Assembly: GCA_949294195.1 (NCBI GenBank)
Contig: CASFGK010000014.1
Location: 96,974 to 160,973, forward strand
Direction of reading: 5' to 3'
DNA from: an uncultured Bacteroidales bacterium
GTDB taxonomy: Bacteria > Bacteroidota > Bacteroidia > Bacteroidales > UBA932
Length of the DNA: 64,000 bases
Within the stretch, counting starts at the first letter, position 1; the number at the start of each line of letters is the position of its first letter. Below the pieces are notes generated by a model. It searched no databases. It worked only from the letters and a program-made list of their open reading frames with translations, and had not been told where the DNA came from. Shown here piece by piece: positions 52,080-62,198 of the stretch. The translations under genes were made by a program, and so were the position numbers.

Positions 52080-54728
52080 ATGGAACTTCCTGCTAAGTAC
52101 AGTCCTGCCGAGGTGGAGGACAAGTGGTATGCCTGGTGGCTTAAAAACAAGTTTTTTCATTCTGAACCTGACGGGAGAGAACCTTATACTGTCGTGATTC
52201 CTCCGCCTAATGTAACGGGAATCCTTCATATGGGCCACGTGCTGAACAACACTTTGAATGACGTGCTTGTCCGCAAGGCCAGGATGGACGGGAAGAATGC
52301 CTGCTGGGTGCCCGGAACCGACCATGCTTCCATCGCTACGGAAAGCAAGGTGGTGGCGAAACTCAGGGAAGAAGGCATCAGCAAGGAGGATCTTACTCGG
52401 GAAGAGTTCCTCAAGTATGCATGGGAATGGAAGGAGAAGCACGGCGGGATTATCCTGAGCCAGCTCCGCAAGCTTGGAGCCTCATGTGACTGGGACAGGA
52501 CCAGGTTTACAATGGATCCAGACCTGAGTGAGGCTGTCATCAACACGTTCGTATATTTCTACAAGAAAGGATATATCTATAGAGGTATCCGCATGGTCAA
52601 CTGGGATCCGGTCGGCCTGACAGCCGTGAGTGACGAGGAGGTAATCCACAGGGATACTGTCAGCAAGTTCTATCATTTGAGATATTTCATTTCAGACGGC
52701 AGCGGAAGACCTACCGACAAATACATCATCATCGCCACCACCCGTCCTGAAACCATCATGGCGGATGCAGCCGTGTGTATCAACCCTGAGGACGAAAGAT
52801 ATCACTGGCTGAAGGGGAAGAAGATACTTATCCCTCTTATAAACAAAGAGATACCTATCATAGAAGACAGCTATGTGGAGATGGGCTTCGGTACAGGATG
52901 CCTGAAAGTCACACCGGCTCATGACGTGAATGACTATGAGATCGGCCTGAGACACAACCTTCCTGTCCTGGACATTATCGATGATCACGGACGTCTGAAT
53001 GCCAAGGCGCAGATACTGGTGGGCGAAGACCGTTTCGAGGCAAGGAAGAAAATAGAAGTGATGCTGCGAGAGGCCGGCAATCTTGAGAAAGTCGAAGACT
53101 ATACTTCTCCGGTAGGATATTCCGAGAGGACCAACGCTGTCATAGAGCCGAGGCTGTCAATGCAGTGGTTCCTGAAGATGGAGGATCTGGCCAAGGAGGC
53201 GCTCGAGTCTGTGGAAAGCGGTAAAGTAAAGCTCATACCGGACAAATACAGAAATACTTACCGTCACTGGATGGAGAATGTCCGTGACTGGTGTATATCA
53301 CGCCAGCTGTGGTGGGGCCAGCGTATACCTGCATATTACCTTCCGGACGGCCGTTTTGTAGTGGAGGCAAGTGCGGAAGAAGCCCTCAAGGCAGCCCGGA
53401 AGCTTGACCCGGGTGTGACTTCCGCAGACCTGAAGCAGGACGAGGACGTGCTGGATACGTGGTTCTCTTCGTGGCTGTGGCCGATATCCGTATTCGATAC
53501 ACATAAGGCCGGGCATCCTGACGCACAGCCAAACAGGGACCTGGCCTACTACTATCCTACCAACGACCTGGTGACAGGGCCGGATATCCTTTTCTTCTGG
53601 GTGGCAAGGATGATCATGGCAGGAGACGAGTTCATGCACGAAGTCCCGTTCCGCAACGTATATCTCACCGGAATCGTACGCGACAAGCTCGGGCGCAAGA
53701 TGTCCAAGACCCTCGGTAACTCTCCGGATCCGCTTGACCTTATCGCCAAATACGGTGCGGACGGTGTGCGTCTAGGCATGATGTTGTGTACTTCTGCCGG
53801 AAACGACATACTTTTCGACGAATCCCAGGTGGAGCAGGGCAGGAACTTCTGCAACAAGGTATGGAATGCTTTCCGCCTGATGAAAGGATGGACTGTGGAT
53901 GAAAGGGCTGCCCAGCCGGAGGCTGCAGCGGTAGCTGTCAGGTGGTTCGGGAACAAGCTGGACATGACTCTGGAAACAGTCGGGGACCATTATTCCAAGT
54001 TCAGGATTTCAGATGCGATAATGACTGTCTACAAGCTGTTCTGGGATGATTTCTGCGCTTGGTATCTGGAACTTGTCAAGCCTGCTTACGGAGCCGGAAT
54101 CGACGCTGTGACATACAAGGCGACAGAAAAATTCTTCGATGCCCTGCTTAAGATGATACATCCGTTCATGCCGTTCATTACCGAAGAGCTGTGGCAGAAT
54201 CTGGAACCTAGAAAGGAAGGGGAGACCATCATGCTCCAGAGGATGCCATTGGCAGGAGAGTATTCACGGCAGGTCATTGCTGATTTCGATATGGCATGTG
54301 AGGCGGTAGTTTCAGTCCGCAGTATTCGCCAGCAGAAAGGACTTTCTCCAAAAGAGGCTCTGACTCTTCTGGTAAAAGGAGGTTTCCCTATGGATACACT
54401 GCCTGTAATAAAGAAACTGGCAAATATATCGGATGTGACTGTAACAGACAAGTTCGAAGGCGTGTCAGGAGTTTCGTTCATGGTAAGGACAGTAGAGATG
54501 TTCGTGCCGCTTGAGGGGCTTGTGAACGCGGAAGAAGAGCTTGCGAAACTGGAGGCTTCGCTTGAATATCAGGAGAAATTCCTCGCTTCTGTACGCAAGA
54601 AACTCTCCAACGAGAGGTTTGTGGCCAACGCTCCCGAACAGGTCGTTGCCGTAGAGCGTAAGAAAGAGGCTGATTCACTTTCCAAGATAGAGAGTCTTAA
54701 AACAGCCATAGCGGCACTGAAGAAATAG
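52080..54728 (+). CDS. valS: valyl-tRNA synthetase
   Basis: 882-aa class I aminoacyl-tRNA synthetase. The HIGH motif is HMGH (residues 50-53 in [10 protein letters not shown]), the KMSKS motif is KMSKT near residue 540 ([16 protein letters not shown]), the editing domain contains TRPETIMAD, and [14 protein letters not shown] is class-Ia valine-specific. The C-terminal about 65 residues form the coiled-coil arm ([19 protein letters not shown]). Length is as expected. Followed at four bases by the thioesterase gene. Confidence 0.97.
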   Translation: MELPAKYSPAEVEDKWYAWWLKNKFFHSEPDGREPYTVVIPPPNVTGILHMGHVLNNTLNDVLVRKARMDGKNACWVPGTDHASIATESKVVAKLREEGISKEDLTREEFLKYAWEWKEKHGGIILSQLRKLGASCDWDRTRFTMDPDLSEAVINTFVYFYKKGYIYRGIRMVNWDPVGLTAVSDEEVIHRDTVSKFYHLRYFISDGSGRPTDKYIIIATTRPETIMADAAVCINPEDERYHWLKGKKILIPLINKEIPIIEDSYVEMGFGTGCLKVTPAHDVNDYEIGLRHNLPVLDIIDDHGRLNAKAQILVGEDRFEARKKIEVMLREAGNLEKVEDYTSPVGYSERTNAVIEPRLSMQWFLKMEDLAKEALESVESGKVKLIPDKYRNTYRHWMENVRDWCISRQLWWGQRIPAYYLPDGRFVVEASAEEALKAARKLDPGVTSADLKQDEDVLDTWFSSWLWPISVFDTHKAGHPDAQPNRDLAYYYPTNDLVTGPDILFFWVARMIMAGDEFMHEVPFRNVYLTGIVRDKLGRKMSKTLGNSPDPLDLIAKYGADGVRLGMMLCTSAGNDILFDESQVEQGRNFCNKVWNAFRLMKGWTVDERAAQPEAAAVAVRWFGNKLDMTLETVGDHYSKFRISDAIMTVYKLFWDDFCAWYLELVKPAYGAGIDAVTYKATEKFFDALLKMIHPFMPFITEELWQNLEPRKEGETIMLQRMPLAGEYSRQVIADFDMACEAVVSVRSIRQQKGLSPKEALTLLVKGGFPMDTLPVIKKLANISDVTVTDKFEGVSGVSFMVRTVEMFVPLEGLVNAEEELAKLEASLEYQEKFLASVRKKLSNERFVANAPEQVVAVERKKEADSLSKIESLKTAIAALKK

Positions 54729-54732
54729 GCTT

Positions 54733-55134
54733 ATGAAATCGGAACTGGAACTGGATATAAGGTACTACGAAACCGACCAGATGGGTATCGTCCACCATTC
54801 GAATTACATCAGGTTCTTCGAGTGCGGGCGTTCCGACATGATGCAGAAGGCGGGTCTGCCGATCGAAAAGATCGAAAAGGCAGGAGTGATGCTTCCGGTG
54901 GTGTCGGTCGAGTGTCACTACAAGCATCCGGCATATATGGGTGACAGGATCAGGATTGTCTCTTCAATAGACAAGGTCCCGATGGCCAAGCTGACGGTCA
55001 GGAGCGAGATATTCAACCAGCATGGTGACCTGCTGGTTACCGGGGAAGTAGTTTTGGGCTTCATCGATGCGGTGTCCAGACATCCGGTGCGCTGCCCGGA
55101 GGCTCTGGCAAAGGTCATTGCAGATTCCTTCTGA
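54733..55134 (+). CDS. hotdog-fold acyl-CoA thioesterase (YbgC/4HBT-like)
   Basis: 133-aa single hotdog domain with the 4HBT active-site region YYETDQMGIVHHSNYIRFFE, in which Asp17 is the catalytic Asp of the YbgC group. VEVHYKHPAYMGDRI-like central strands (here VECHYKHPAYMGD) support the same group. Hydrolyses acyl-CoA or acyl-ACP; chain preference cannot be read. It is four bases after valS, likely co-transcribed. Confidence 0.88.
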   Translation: MKSELELDIRYYETDQMGIVHHSNYIRFFECGRSDMMQKAGLPIEKIEKAGVMLPVVSVECHYKHPAYMGDRIRIVSSIDKVPMAKLTVRSEIFNQHGDLLVTGEVVLGFIDAVSRHPVRCPEALAKVIADSF

Positions 55135-55202
55135 TCTCCGGATGAAGCCGGAGCCGGTGAATTTGCAGAAACATGAATTAAACTTATAAAATATCGAACA
55201 GT

Positions 55203-55415
55203 ATGTATATACCATTGGTTTTTGGTTTGGGCTTCTGGGAAATAGCCATTATCGTATTTGTGATAATCCTGCTTTTCGGAGCCAAGAAGATTCCTGAGCT
55301 TATGGGCGGTCTCGGCAAGGGAATCAAGAGCTTCAAGGAGGGCGTGAAGTCCGATGAAGACGACACGCAGAAGAAAATTACATCTGATTCAGAGAAAAAG
55401 ACTGATGGCCAATGA
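55203..55415 (+). CDS. tatA: Sec-independent translocase subunit TatA
   Basis: 70-aa protein with one N-terminal membrane helix (IAIIVFVIILLF), the FGAKKIPELMGGLGKGIKSFKEG amphipathic helix with the conserved Phe-Gly, and a charged tail. It forms the pore-like assembly of the Tat pathway. No tatC lies in this window. Its stop overlaps the ABC-F start (ATGA at 55412). Confidence 0.92.
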   Translation: MYIPLVFGLGFWEIAIIVFVIILLFGAKKIPELMGGLGKGIKSFKEGVKSDEDDTQKKITSDSEKKTDGQ

Positions 55416-57352
55416 TATCCATTAACGGTCTTACAGTAGCTTACGGGGGATTTACGCTCCTGGACGACATCAATTTCCATATCAGCGAGAATGACAAGAT
55501 CGGTCTTGTCGGAAAAAACGGGGCCGGCAAATCTACTGTGCTGAAGCTGATATGCGGCCTGCAGTCTCCCACTTCAGGAAAAGTGGCCGTGCCTTCCGGA
55601 ATAAGGATCGGGTATCTTCCGCAGATAATGGAGCACCACAAGGGAAAGAGCGTCATAGATGAAACCATGACCGCCTTTGCGGATATGTATGCCAAGGAAG
55701 ATGAGCTTGAGAGGATTACACGGGAGCTGGCTGTGCGCGAAGATTATGAATCCAAGGAGTATCAGAACCTTATAATCAGACTAAATGAAATAAATGACTC
55801 CCTGACCTTTACACGGAGCGAATCGCCCCGTGTGCTGGCGGAACGCACTCTACAGGGACTTGGATTCAAATATGAAGAACTGGACCGGCCGACCGAGACA
55901 TTCAGCCAGGGCTGGAACATGCGTATCGAGCTGGCCAAAATCCTGCTTTCCAAGCCTGATGTGCTGCTTCTCGACGAGCCTACAAACCATCTGGACATAG
56001 AATCCATCGAGTGGCTCGAAGGATATCTGAAAGACTACAAGGGTTCCCTGGTGCTGATATCGCACGACAGGAAGTTTCTGGACAACATAACCAACCGTAC
56101 GGTTGAGATTATGCTCGGTCATATACACGACTATAAAGTACCTTACAGCAAGTATCTGGAACTTAGGAAGGAACGTATTTCACAGCAGAAAGCGGCATAC
56201 GAAAACCAGCAGAGGATGATAGAGAAGAGCGAGGAGTTCATCGAAAAGTTCAGATACAAGCCGACCAAATCAAACCAGGTCCAGTCACGTATCAAGCAGT
56301 TGGAGAAACTGGAGCGCATAGAGGTGGATGAAGAAGACAATTCCGCCCTCGTTGTAAAGTTCCCGCCTGCTCCGCGTTCCGGCGACATCGCATTCAAGGC
56401 TACGGATCTGACAGTCGGATACGGCCCGAAGGTAGTGTTTTCCGGAGCGGACATCGAGGTGCGCAGAGGAGAGAAAGTGGCTCTGGTAGGACGCAACGGA
56501 GAAGGAAAGACCACTCTTATGAGAGTGATAATGAGGGAACTGGAGCCTATTTCAGGAGAGGCGAAGACCGGTCACAATGTGAATATAGGCTACTATGCCC
56601 AGAACCAGGAAGATATACTGAACAAGCAGGATACTGTCTATGAGACTCTTGACAGGATAGCAGTGGGGGATATCAGGACCAGGCTTCGTGACATTCTGGC
56701 GGCTTTTCTTTTCAAAGGGGAGGATATCGACAAGAAAGTGGCCGTGCTCAGCGGAGGCGAGAGGGCTCGTCTGGCCATGGCCAAGCTGATGCTCAAACCG
56801 TACAATCTGCTGGCCCTTGACGAGCCTACAAACCACATGGATATCAGGTCAAAGGATATCCTGAAACAGGCTCTCAAATCCTATGACGGCACCCTGATAA
56901 TAGTTTCTCATGACAGGGATTTTCTGGATGGACTGGCGGACAAGCTGTACGAGTTCAGGGACGGAAAAGTGAAGGAGCATCTGGGAACAGTATCCGAGTT
57001 CCTGGAAAGGAGGAAAATCGAGAGTCTCAACGAGCTGGAGCGCCATTATAAGCCTGTTGAAGAGAAACCGTACGAAGAACAGAAGAAGACGGCTTCACAG
57101 CAGGAATACCAGGCAAGAAAATTCGTATCGAAAGAAGAAAGACGCCGAAAGAACAGAATCACTTATCTGGAGAAGTCCATTGAGGAGATTGAAGGGAAAA
57201 TGAAGTCAATAGAGGAAAGACTTGCCAGTCCGGCTCCCGAGGATGACATCATGGAACTGACCAGGGAATATCTGGAACTCAAAAGGGAGCTGGATGCAAA
57301 GACAGACGAATGGGTATCGCTTGGCAGTGAGGATGAGGTTTCCGGACAATAA
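55412..57352 (+). CDS. ABC-F family ATPase (Uup/YheS-like)
   Basis: 646-aa soluble protein with two ATPase domains and no membrane segment. Walker A motifs are GKNGAGKST (about residue 36) and GRNGEGKTT (about 360); signatures FSQGWNMRIELAK and LSGGERARLAMAK; Walker B LLLDEPTNHLDI and LALDEPTNHMDI. The linker (about 240-300) and a C-terminal coiled coil (about 575-635) resemble Uup. ABC-F proteins act on the ribosome or in DNA repair; which applies here is unknown. The first signature has QGW instead of SGG. Confidence 0.92.
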   Translation: MISINGLTVAYGGFTLLDDINFHISENDKIGLVGKNGAGKSTVLKLICGLQSPTSGKVAVPSGIRIGYLPQIMEHHKGKSVIDETMTAFADMYAKEDELERITRELAVREDYESKEYQNLIIRLNEINDSLTFTRSESPRVLAERTLQGLGFKYEELDRPTETFSQGWNMRIELAKILLSKPDVLLLDEPTNHLDIESIEWLEGYLKDYKGSLVLISHDRKFLDNITNRTVEIMLGHIHDYKVPYSKYLELRKERISQQKAAYENQQRMIEKSEEFIEKFRYKPTKSNQVQSRIKQLEKLERIEVDEEDNSALVVKFPPAPRSGDIAFKATDLTVGYGPKVVFSGADIEVRRGEKVALVGRNGEGKTTLMRVIMRELEPISGEAKTGHNVNIGYYAQNQEDILNKQDTVYETLDRIAVGDIRTRLRDILAAFLFKGEDIDKKVAVLSGGERARLAMAKLMLKPYNLLALDEPTNHMDIRSKDILKQALKSYDGTLIIVSHDRDFLDGLADKLYEFRDGKVKEHLGTVSEFLERRKIESLNELERHYKPVEEKPYEEQKKTASQQEYQARKFVSKEERRRKNRITYLEKSIEEIEGKMKSIEERLASPAPEDDIMELTREYLELKRELDAKTDEWVSLGSEDEVSGQ

Positions 57353-57378
57353 GAGAATTAACACAACCTTACTACATC

Positions 57379-58125
57379 ATGGAAGAGAGGAAAGAACAGT
57401 ACCTTTTCGGGATGCATCCCGTTCTGGAGGCTGTAAAATCAGGCAGGAAATTTGACAAGGTCCTTTTGAAGAAAGGTCTTGAAGGCGAGCAGTTCAGGGA
57501 ACTTCTCGGTCTTCTGACTGAAAAAGGGATAAACTTCCAGTTCGTTCCGCCCGAGCGGCTTAACAGGGCAGTCCGCGGAGCTCATCAGGGCGTAATAGCC
57601 TGTATATCCCAGATTGATTATGTATCAATCGAAGATATGGTCAACAATGCTCTGGCTGCAACAGGGAATCCTGTCATCATTATTCTGGATGGAGTCAGCG
57701 ACGTCCGTAATCTGGGGGCGATAGCACGTTCCCTGGAATGTGCCGGAGGCAACGGTATCATTGTTCCTGCAAAAGGAGGAGCCGCAATAAATGCCGATGC
57801 AGTCAAAGCGTCGGCAGGTGCGCTCATGAGACTTGACACATGCAGGGTCCCGAACCTGAAAGTTGCTGCCTACTATCTGAAACAGAGCGGATTCAAGCTT
57901 ATAGCCGCAACAGAGAAAGCTGAGAGTCTGATGTATGATACAGATTTGACCGGACCGTGTGCAATCATCATGGGGTCGGAGGACAAGGGAATATCCCGGA
58001 GCATGCTGGAGCTTGCCGATGACAAGGTACGTATCCCGATGAGCGGAAACATTTCTTCACTGAACGTGTCCGTGGCGGCTTCCGTCATGATTTACGAATG
58101 TGTAAGACAGCGCCTCGGAAAATAG
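57379..58125 (+). CDS. rlmB: 23S rRNA (guanosine-2'-O)-methyltransferase RlmB
   Basis: 248-aa SPOUT methyltransferase, TrmH family, methylating G2251-equivalent. The N-terminal substrate-binding domain starts LFGMHPVLEAVKSG; SPOUT motifs are DGVSDVRNLGAIARS (motif 1), IIMGSEDKGIS (motif 2) and IPMSGNISSLNVSVAASV (motif 3, forming the trefoil knot). Closest to RlmB by the N-terminal domain. Confidence 0.93.
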   Translation: MEERKEQYLFGMHPVLEAVKSGRKFDKVLLKKGLEGEQFRELLGLLTEKGINFQFVPPERLNRAVRGAHQGVIACISQIDYVSIEDMVNNALAATGNPVIIILDGVSDVRNLGAIARSLECAGGNGIIVPAKGGAAINADAVKASAGALMRLDTCRVPNLKVAAYYLKQSGFKLIAATEKAESLMYDTDLTGPCAIIMGSEDKGISRSMLELADDKVRIPMSGNISSLNVSVAASVMIYECVRQRLGK

Positions 58126-58134
58126 TTTTTCCAT

Positions 58135-59217
58135 ATGTTTGTTCTTGATTCACACTGTGATACCCCATCCCAGATTCTTCGTCTGAGAGACCTGGCTGCA
58201 GATAACGGACATGCGCAGGTGGATATTCCAAAACTCAGGAAAGGGGGAGTGGACGCTTCTTTTTTCGCTTTGTATACCCCTGCGTCCCTGGACTCCGATG
58301 CCGCATGCAGGAGGGCATTGGAGCTTCTGGCTGCAGTGTATGATACCATTGATGCCAACAGCGGTTCTCTGGCTCTTGCACTTACTCCGTCACAGGCTGT
58401 CAGGAACAAGGAAAAGGGCCTTGTCTCAGTCTTTATAGGGATGGAGAACGGGTCTCCGATAGGAAAGTCACTGCCGCTTCTGAGACAGTTCTACCGTATG
58501 GGAGTCAGATATATGACTCTTACACACTCCGCGGACAATGAAATATGCGATTCTTGTACTGCCGGACAGAAACGCTGGCATGGTCTGAGCCCGTTCGGCA
58601 TGGAAGTAATAGCCGAAATGAACCGTTTGGGAATGCTTGTCGATGTTTCCCATATTTCCGACGAATCATTCTATGATGTGATCAGGTACAGCAGCAAACC
58701 GGTGGTTGCTACCCATTCCTGCTGCAGGGCGCTTGCTGACCATCCCAGGAATATGACGGATGATATGATACGTGCTATGGCCGGGAAAGGCGGTGTCATA
58801 CAGATCAATTTCTATCCGGTGTTTCTCGACAACGGCTTTGCCGGGATACTCAGGCAGTCCGGTATCATGGAAAGGGGAGACCGTATTGAATCGGAGTTCA
58901 TTGCCGATCCGTCCGACCCGGTAAAAAGGTCGGCGTGGTATGCAGTTCAGGATGAACTTCAGGCCCTGCCCAGGCCGTCTTACAAAAGGATAGTCGACCA
59001 TATTGATCATGCCGTTTCTGTTGCCGGAATCGACCATGTAGGCATAGGATCCGACTTTGACGGAATTGAGGTCACTCCGGACGGAATGGAAGACGTATCC
59101 TGCCTGAGCAAGGTCTTTGAAGAGATGCGGGAACGCGGATATACGGAAACCGAAATCGGAAAAGTGGCTGGGGGCAACTTTCTCAGAGTAATGAGTGAAA
59201 TAGTTGTAAATCAATGA
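58135..59217 (+). CDS. membrane dipeptidase-like (M19) hydrolase
   Basis: 360-aa zinc dipeptidase of the renal dipeptidase family. Metal ligands are His7 and Asp9 in DSHCDTP, the bridging Glu in IGMENGSP (about residue 104), and His residues in VVATHSCCRALADHPRN (about 197-213). GIGSDFDGIE near residue 303 is the C-terminal family motif. No signal peptide, so cytoplasmic. Ends 5 bases before a long palindrome, facing cinA. Confidence 0.92.
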   Translation: MFVLDSHCDTPSQILRLRDLAADNGHAQVDIPKLRKGGVDASFFALYTPASLDSDAACRRALELLAAVYDTIDANSGSLALALTPSQAVRNKEKGLVSVFIGMENGSPIGKSLPLLRQFYRMGVRYMTLTHSADNEICDSCTAGQKRWHGLSPFGMEVIAEMNRLGMLVDVSHISDESFYDVIRYSSKPVVATHSCCRALADHPRNMTDDMIRAMAGKGGVIQINFYPVFLDNGFAGILRQSGIMERGDRIESEFIADPSDPVKRSAWYAVQDELQALPRPSYKRIVDHIDHAVSVAGIDHVGIGSDFDGIEVTPDGMEDVSCLSKVFEEMRERGYTETEIGKVAGGNFLRVMSEIVVNQ

Positions 59218-59222
59218 CAAAA

Positions 59223-59271
59223 ATTAATGTAACATATATGTTTTATATAATAACATATATGTTACATTAAT
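59223..59271. terminator. 20-base perfect AT-rich hairpin between convergent genes
   Basis: Arms 59223-59242 and 59252-59271 are exact complements around a nine-base loop. The inner part, AACATATATGTT, is itself palindromic and present in both arms. It lies between the dipeptidase and cinA stops, so it fits a bidirectional terminator, though it is nearly all A/T, unlike usual GC-rich terminator stems. Confidence 0.65.
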
Positions 59272-59277
59272 TATATG

Positions 59278-60552
59278 TCAGATACTTAGGTCTTTTGTTA
59301 TTTCTTTCCTTAAAATATCCAAAGCTGAAGCTGAAAATCTTTCGATATTGCGGTTCCTGTCGTTCTTGTATACAACACTGAATGTCACAGTGCGGGACGG
59401 CGTGCTTACACCGATCCATACCAGGCCTACCGGTTTTTCGGGAGTCCCTCCTCCCGGTCCGGCAATTCCGGAGGTCGCTACGGAGTAGTCGCTGCCGGTA
59501 AGTCTCTTTACTCCTTCTGCCATTTTTGCTACACATTCGCTGCTTACGGCTCCGTATTTTTCTATGGTTTCCGCCGGTACTCCGAGTATGTTTTCCTTGA
59601 CGCTGTTTGCATAAGACGTGACAGACCCAAGGTAATATTCCGAGCTGCCGGCAACTGATGTGATAAGGTGCGAAATCATGCCGCCTGTGCATGACTCCGC
59701 AACGCTGAGTGTCTTGCCTGCCTTGAGAAGAAGTCTGCCGACGGTTTCCTGAAGGCTGGTGTCTTCTTCCGCATAGATATGGTCTCCGAGAATCTTTCTC
59801 AGGCTTTCCAGTTGCTGTGCGATCTGGCAGTCTTCCTGTTCCCTCTCTCCTCCATATATGGAAAGACGCAGTCTCACTCCGGTAAGCGGGGCCGGAAGAT
59901 ATGCAAGCCTGATAGTGTCAGGGAGAGCGTTTTCCCATGGTTCGATCAGCTTTGCAAGCTGTGACTCGGCAAGGCCGTATGTCATTATGGTCTTATGGGA
60001 GATATCACCAGTGGGAAAATGTGCCTTTATGTCATTGACAACATCACTTATTGCGCCCAAAGCTTCGTATGGTACACCCGGAAGCGAATACAGGGTGCAG
60101 TCATGTCCGAACTGTCCGGCACGGAAGCGGAATACCATTACCGGAGCCGTCCCAAGCCGGTTCGGTATCACTTCGCATGTGTCCGGAACGGTTGCCTGTG
60201 CAGTATTTATGTCCAGGATATCGAGACCTCTTGACTTGAGTATGCGGTGGATTATTTCCAGCTGTCCGGCATCGGTCCTTGTTCCTTTGCTGCCGGACAG
60301 TTCCGCCAGAGCCTGTTTGGTGATGTCATCTTTGGTCGGGCCGAGACCTCCTGTCACTATTACAATGCTGTTTTCCCTGAGCTCATGCTCCAAAGAAGAG
60401 ATGATGGCCTGTCTGTCATCTCCGAATGAAACCATTCTGGTGACACGTACCCCTGTTTCATTCAGCGCCCTGGCTATATGTGAAGAGTTGGTGTCGACAA
60501 TCTGCCCTATCAGGATTTCATCACCGATAGTGCATATGGAAGCTTCAGTCAT
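59278..60552 (-). CDS. cinA: CinA-like protein (NMN amidohydrolase/competence-damage protein)
   Basis: 424-aa protein with an N-terminal molybdopterin-binding-like domain (ICTIGDEILIGQIVDTNSSHIA, VTGGLGPTKDDITKQA) and C-terminal PncC-type deamidase domain from about residue 265 (VAESCTGGMISHLITSVAGSS, SGIAGPGGGTPEKPVGLVWIG). The N-domain hydrolyses ADP-ribose/CoA-like pyrophosphates in homologues, and the C-domain deamidates NMN. Overlaps pyrD by four bases (60549-60552). Confidence 0.92.
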   Translation of the reverse strand: MTEASICTIGDEILIGQIVDTNSSHIARALNETGVRVTRMVSFGDDRQAIISSLEHELRENSIVIVTGGLGPTKDDITKQALAELSGSKGTRTDAGQLEIIHRILKSRGLDILDINTAQATVPDTCEVIPNRLGTAPVMVFRFRAGQFGHDCTLYSLPGVPYEALGAISDVVNDIKAHFPTGDISHKTIMTYGLAESQLAKLIEPWENALPDTIRLAYLPAPLTGVRLRLSIYGGEREQEDCQIAQQLESLRKILGDHIYAEEDTSLQETVGRLLLKAGKTLSVAESCTGGMISHLITSVAGSSEYYLGSVTSYANSVKENILGVPAETIEKYGAVSSECVAKMAEGVKRLTGSDYSVATSGIAGPGGGTPEKPVGLVWIGVSTPSRTVTFSVVYKNDRNRNIERFSASALDILRKEITKDLSI

Positions 60553-61604
60553 TGTTTTGGATTTTGGTTCTTTGCCGTTTTCTGAAGATATTTCAGAATA
60601 CGTTTTACCAGAGCGGGTCCCTCATAAATGAATCCGGAATATATTTCGACAAGGGATGCGCCTGCGTCCAGCATTTCCTTGGCCTGCCGTGGTGACATGA
60701 TGCCGCCTACTCCGATGATCGGAAGATTGCCGCCGGTTTTTTCGTGGATATACTTTATCAGATTGAGATTCTTTTTATACAGCGGGGCTCCGGACATTCC
60801 ACCGTTGCCGATAGCATCGATTTTCTCCTGGTTTATGGTGAGCCCGTCACGGCTTTTGGTCGTATTGCCGGCTACTATACCGTCGACTCCGGACATGAGG
60901 ATGTACTCTATGATCTCATCGAGCTGCTGGGGCGGTATATCCGGAGATACTTTTACCAGTATCGGCCTGTATTCATCGAAATACATTCTCAGACCGAGCA
61001 GTTTGTCGATTATTTCGGAAAGGAATGATACGTCCTGAAGTTTGGCAAGACCTGCGACATTAGGGCAGGAAAGGTTGATTACGAACATGTCCACAAAGTC
61101 ATACAGAAGCGCAAATGCACTTTCGTAGTCTTTCGCGGCATCCTCGTTCATGCTCGTAGTGTTTTTGGAGATGTTTGCAGCGACTATTACCTGAGGCCTT
61201 TCCTTTTTGAGATGCTCTATCGCATTCTTGACCCCTTTGTTGTTTATACCCATCCTGTTGATGATGGCGCGGTCCTTTACGACTCTGAAAAGTCTCGGCT
61301 TGGGATTGCCGCTCTGGGGTTCGGGTGTGAGTGAGCCGATTTCTACAAATCCGAATCCGAAGTTGGCAAGATCGTTATAATGTTCCCCGTTCTTGTCCAG
61401 ACCGCCGGCGAGTCCCACGGGATTCGGGAAGACACGGCCGAAGATTTCGCGTGAAAGCTCCGGCGTATCCCTTTTATATATCATCCTGACAATCTGGTTT
61501 GCAAGCGGTATATGCTTGAGTATACCCAAAGTGCCCATAGTGATATTATGGGCTGTTTCCGGATTGAAGCGGAACAGTATGGGTCTTATTAAATGCTTGT
61601 ACAT
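60549..61604 (-). CDS. pyrD: dihydroorotate dehydrogenase (quinone)
   Basis: 351-aa class 2 enzyme, FMN-dependent, feeding electrons to the quinone pool in pyrimidine synthesis. The N-terminal amphipathic helix (about residues 1-40) and GLAGGLDKNGE mark class 2. The catalytic loop reads INLSCPNVAGL: the position of E. coli Ser175 is Cys180 here, a class 1-like residue in a class 2 protein. The C-terminus has GVGGIMSPRQAKEML and GASLVEIYSGFIYEGP. Confidence 0.92.
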   Translation of the reverse strand: MYKHLIRPILFRFNPETAHNITMGTLGILKHIPLANQIVRMIYKRDTPELSREIFGRVFPNPVGLAGGLDKNGEHYNDLANFGFGFVEIGSLTPEPQSGNPKPRLFRVVKDRAIINRMGINNKGVKNAIEHLKKERPQVIVAANISKNTTSMNEDAAKDYESAFALLYDFVDMFVINLSCPNVAGLAKLQDVSFLSEIIDKLLGLRMYFDEYRPILVKVSPDIPPQQLDEIIEYILMSGVDGIVAGNTTKSRDGLTINQEKIDAIGNGGMSGAPLYKKNLNLIKYIHEKTGGNLPIIGVGGIMSPRQAKEMLDAGASLVEIYSGFIYEGPALVKRILKYLQKTAKNQNPKQ

Positions 61605-61651
61605 CTTTTCTTTTGTTTACGGCAGCGAAAATACATAAAATTTCTATAAAA

Positions 61652-62107
61652 TCATTGGAATTCCTGGAAAGTACCGTCATCATAGAATACTACAATTTTG
61701 ACTGCATTCCTTTGTTTTTCAATGATTTTGCTATGCTCGACCGGATGCGGTTCCCTCTCCGTGGAGCTGATATTCCGGGACTCTTCCCGCTCTTCTTTCG
61801 GATTTTCGATTCCCGGCGCGTTACCGGTGGGCGGGAGCTCAGTGCCGAAGAAGACATTGTCATTGCCGAACAGAGTATCCGGCTCGGCTTGGCGGGAAGT
61901 CTTGTACATTTTGCCCTGGCCTGAGATGAGCCACTCGATGTTCAGTTCAGGGAAGGCCTTCATTGTACTCTGGATAAAATCGAAGCCGGGCTTGTTCCTT
62001 CCGGCCAGAATATGCGAAATACTGGCCGGGGCGACATGTATTCTTGTCGCAAACTGTGCCTGAGTGATGTTTTCCGCATCAAGAAACTGCTGTAATCTGC
62101 AATTCAT
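61652..62107 (-). CDS. XRE-family helix-turn-helix regulator
   Basis: 151-aa DNA-binding protein. The HTH_XRE domain (about residues 4-65) reads LQQFLDAENITQAQFATRI, ASISHILAGRNKPGFDFI, followed by ELNIEWLISGQGKMY, typical of small Bacteroidetes regulators. The middle (about 75-125) is charged and low complexity, with no peptidase or ligand domain. A cluster of TTTGTAAA/TTTACAAA sites overlaps its promoter, which suggests autoregulation. Upstream of pyrD-cinA on the same strand with a 47-base gap. Confidence 0.85.
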   Translation of the reverse strand: MNCRLQQFLDAENITQAQFATRIHVAPASISHILAGRNKPGFDFIQSTMKAFPELNIEWLISGQGKMYKTSRQAEPDTLFGNDNVFFGTELPPTGNAPGIENPKEEREESRNISSTEREPHPVEHSKIIEKQRNAVKIVVFYDDGTFQEFQ

Positions 62108-62110
62108 ATA

Positions 62111-62198
62111 TGTAAAGCATTAGTTTACAAATGTAGTTAAAAAAATATTGACTTTTGTAAAGTAATGTTGATTAAATTTTGTAAATCCGGATTACAAA
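62111..62198 (-). promoter_or_regulatory. XRE promoter with cluster of TTTGTAAA operator-like sites
   Basis: TTTACAAA/TTTGTAAA octamers at 62124-62131, 62154-62161 and 62178-62185, with near matches at 62111-62116 (TGTAAA) and 62191-62198 (ATTACAAA). The first and second, and the third and last, form inverted pairs. The -7 box TACATTTG (62135 down to 62128) overlaps the first site. TTACAAATGTAGT is a 13-base direct repeat at 62126-62138 and 62193-62205. Confidence 0.55.
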
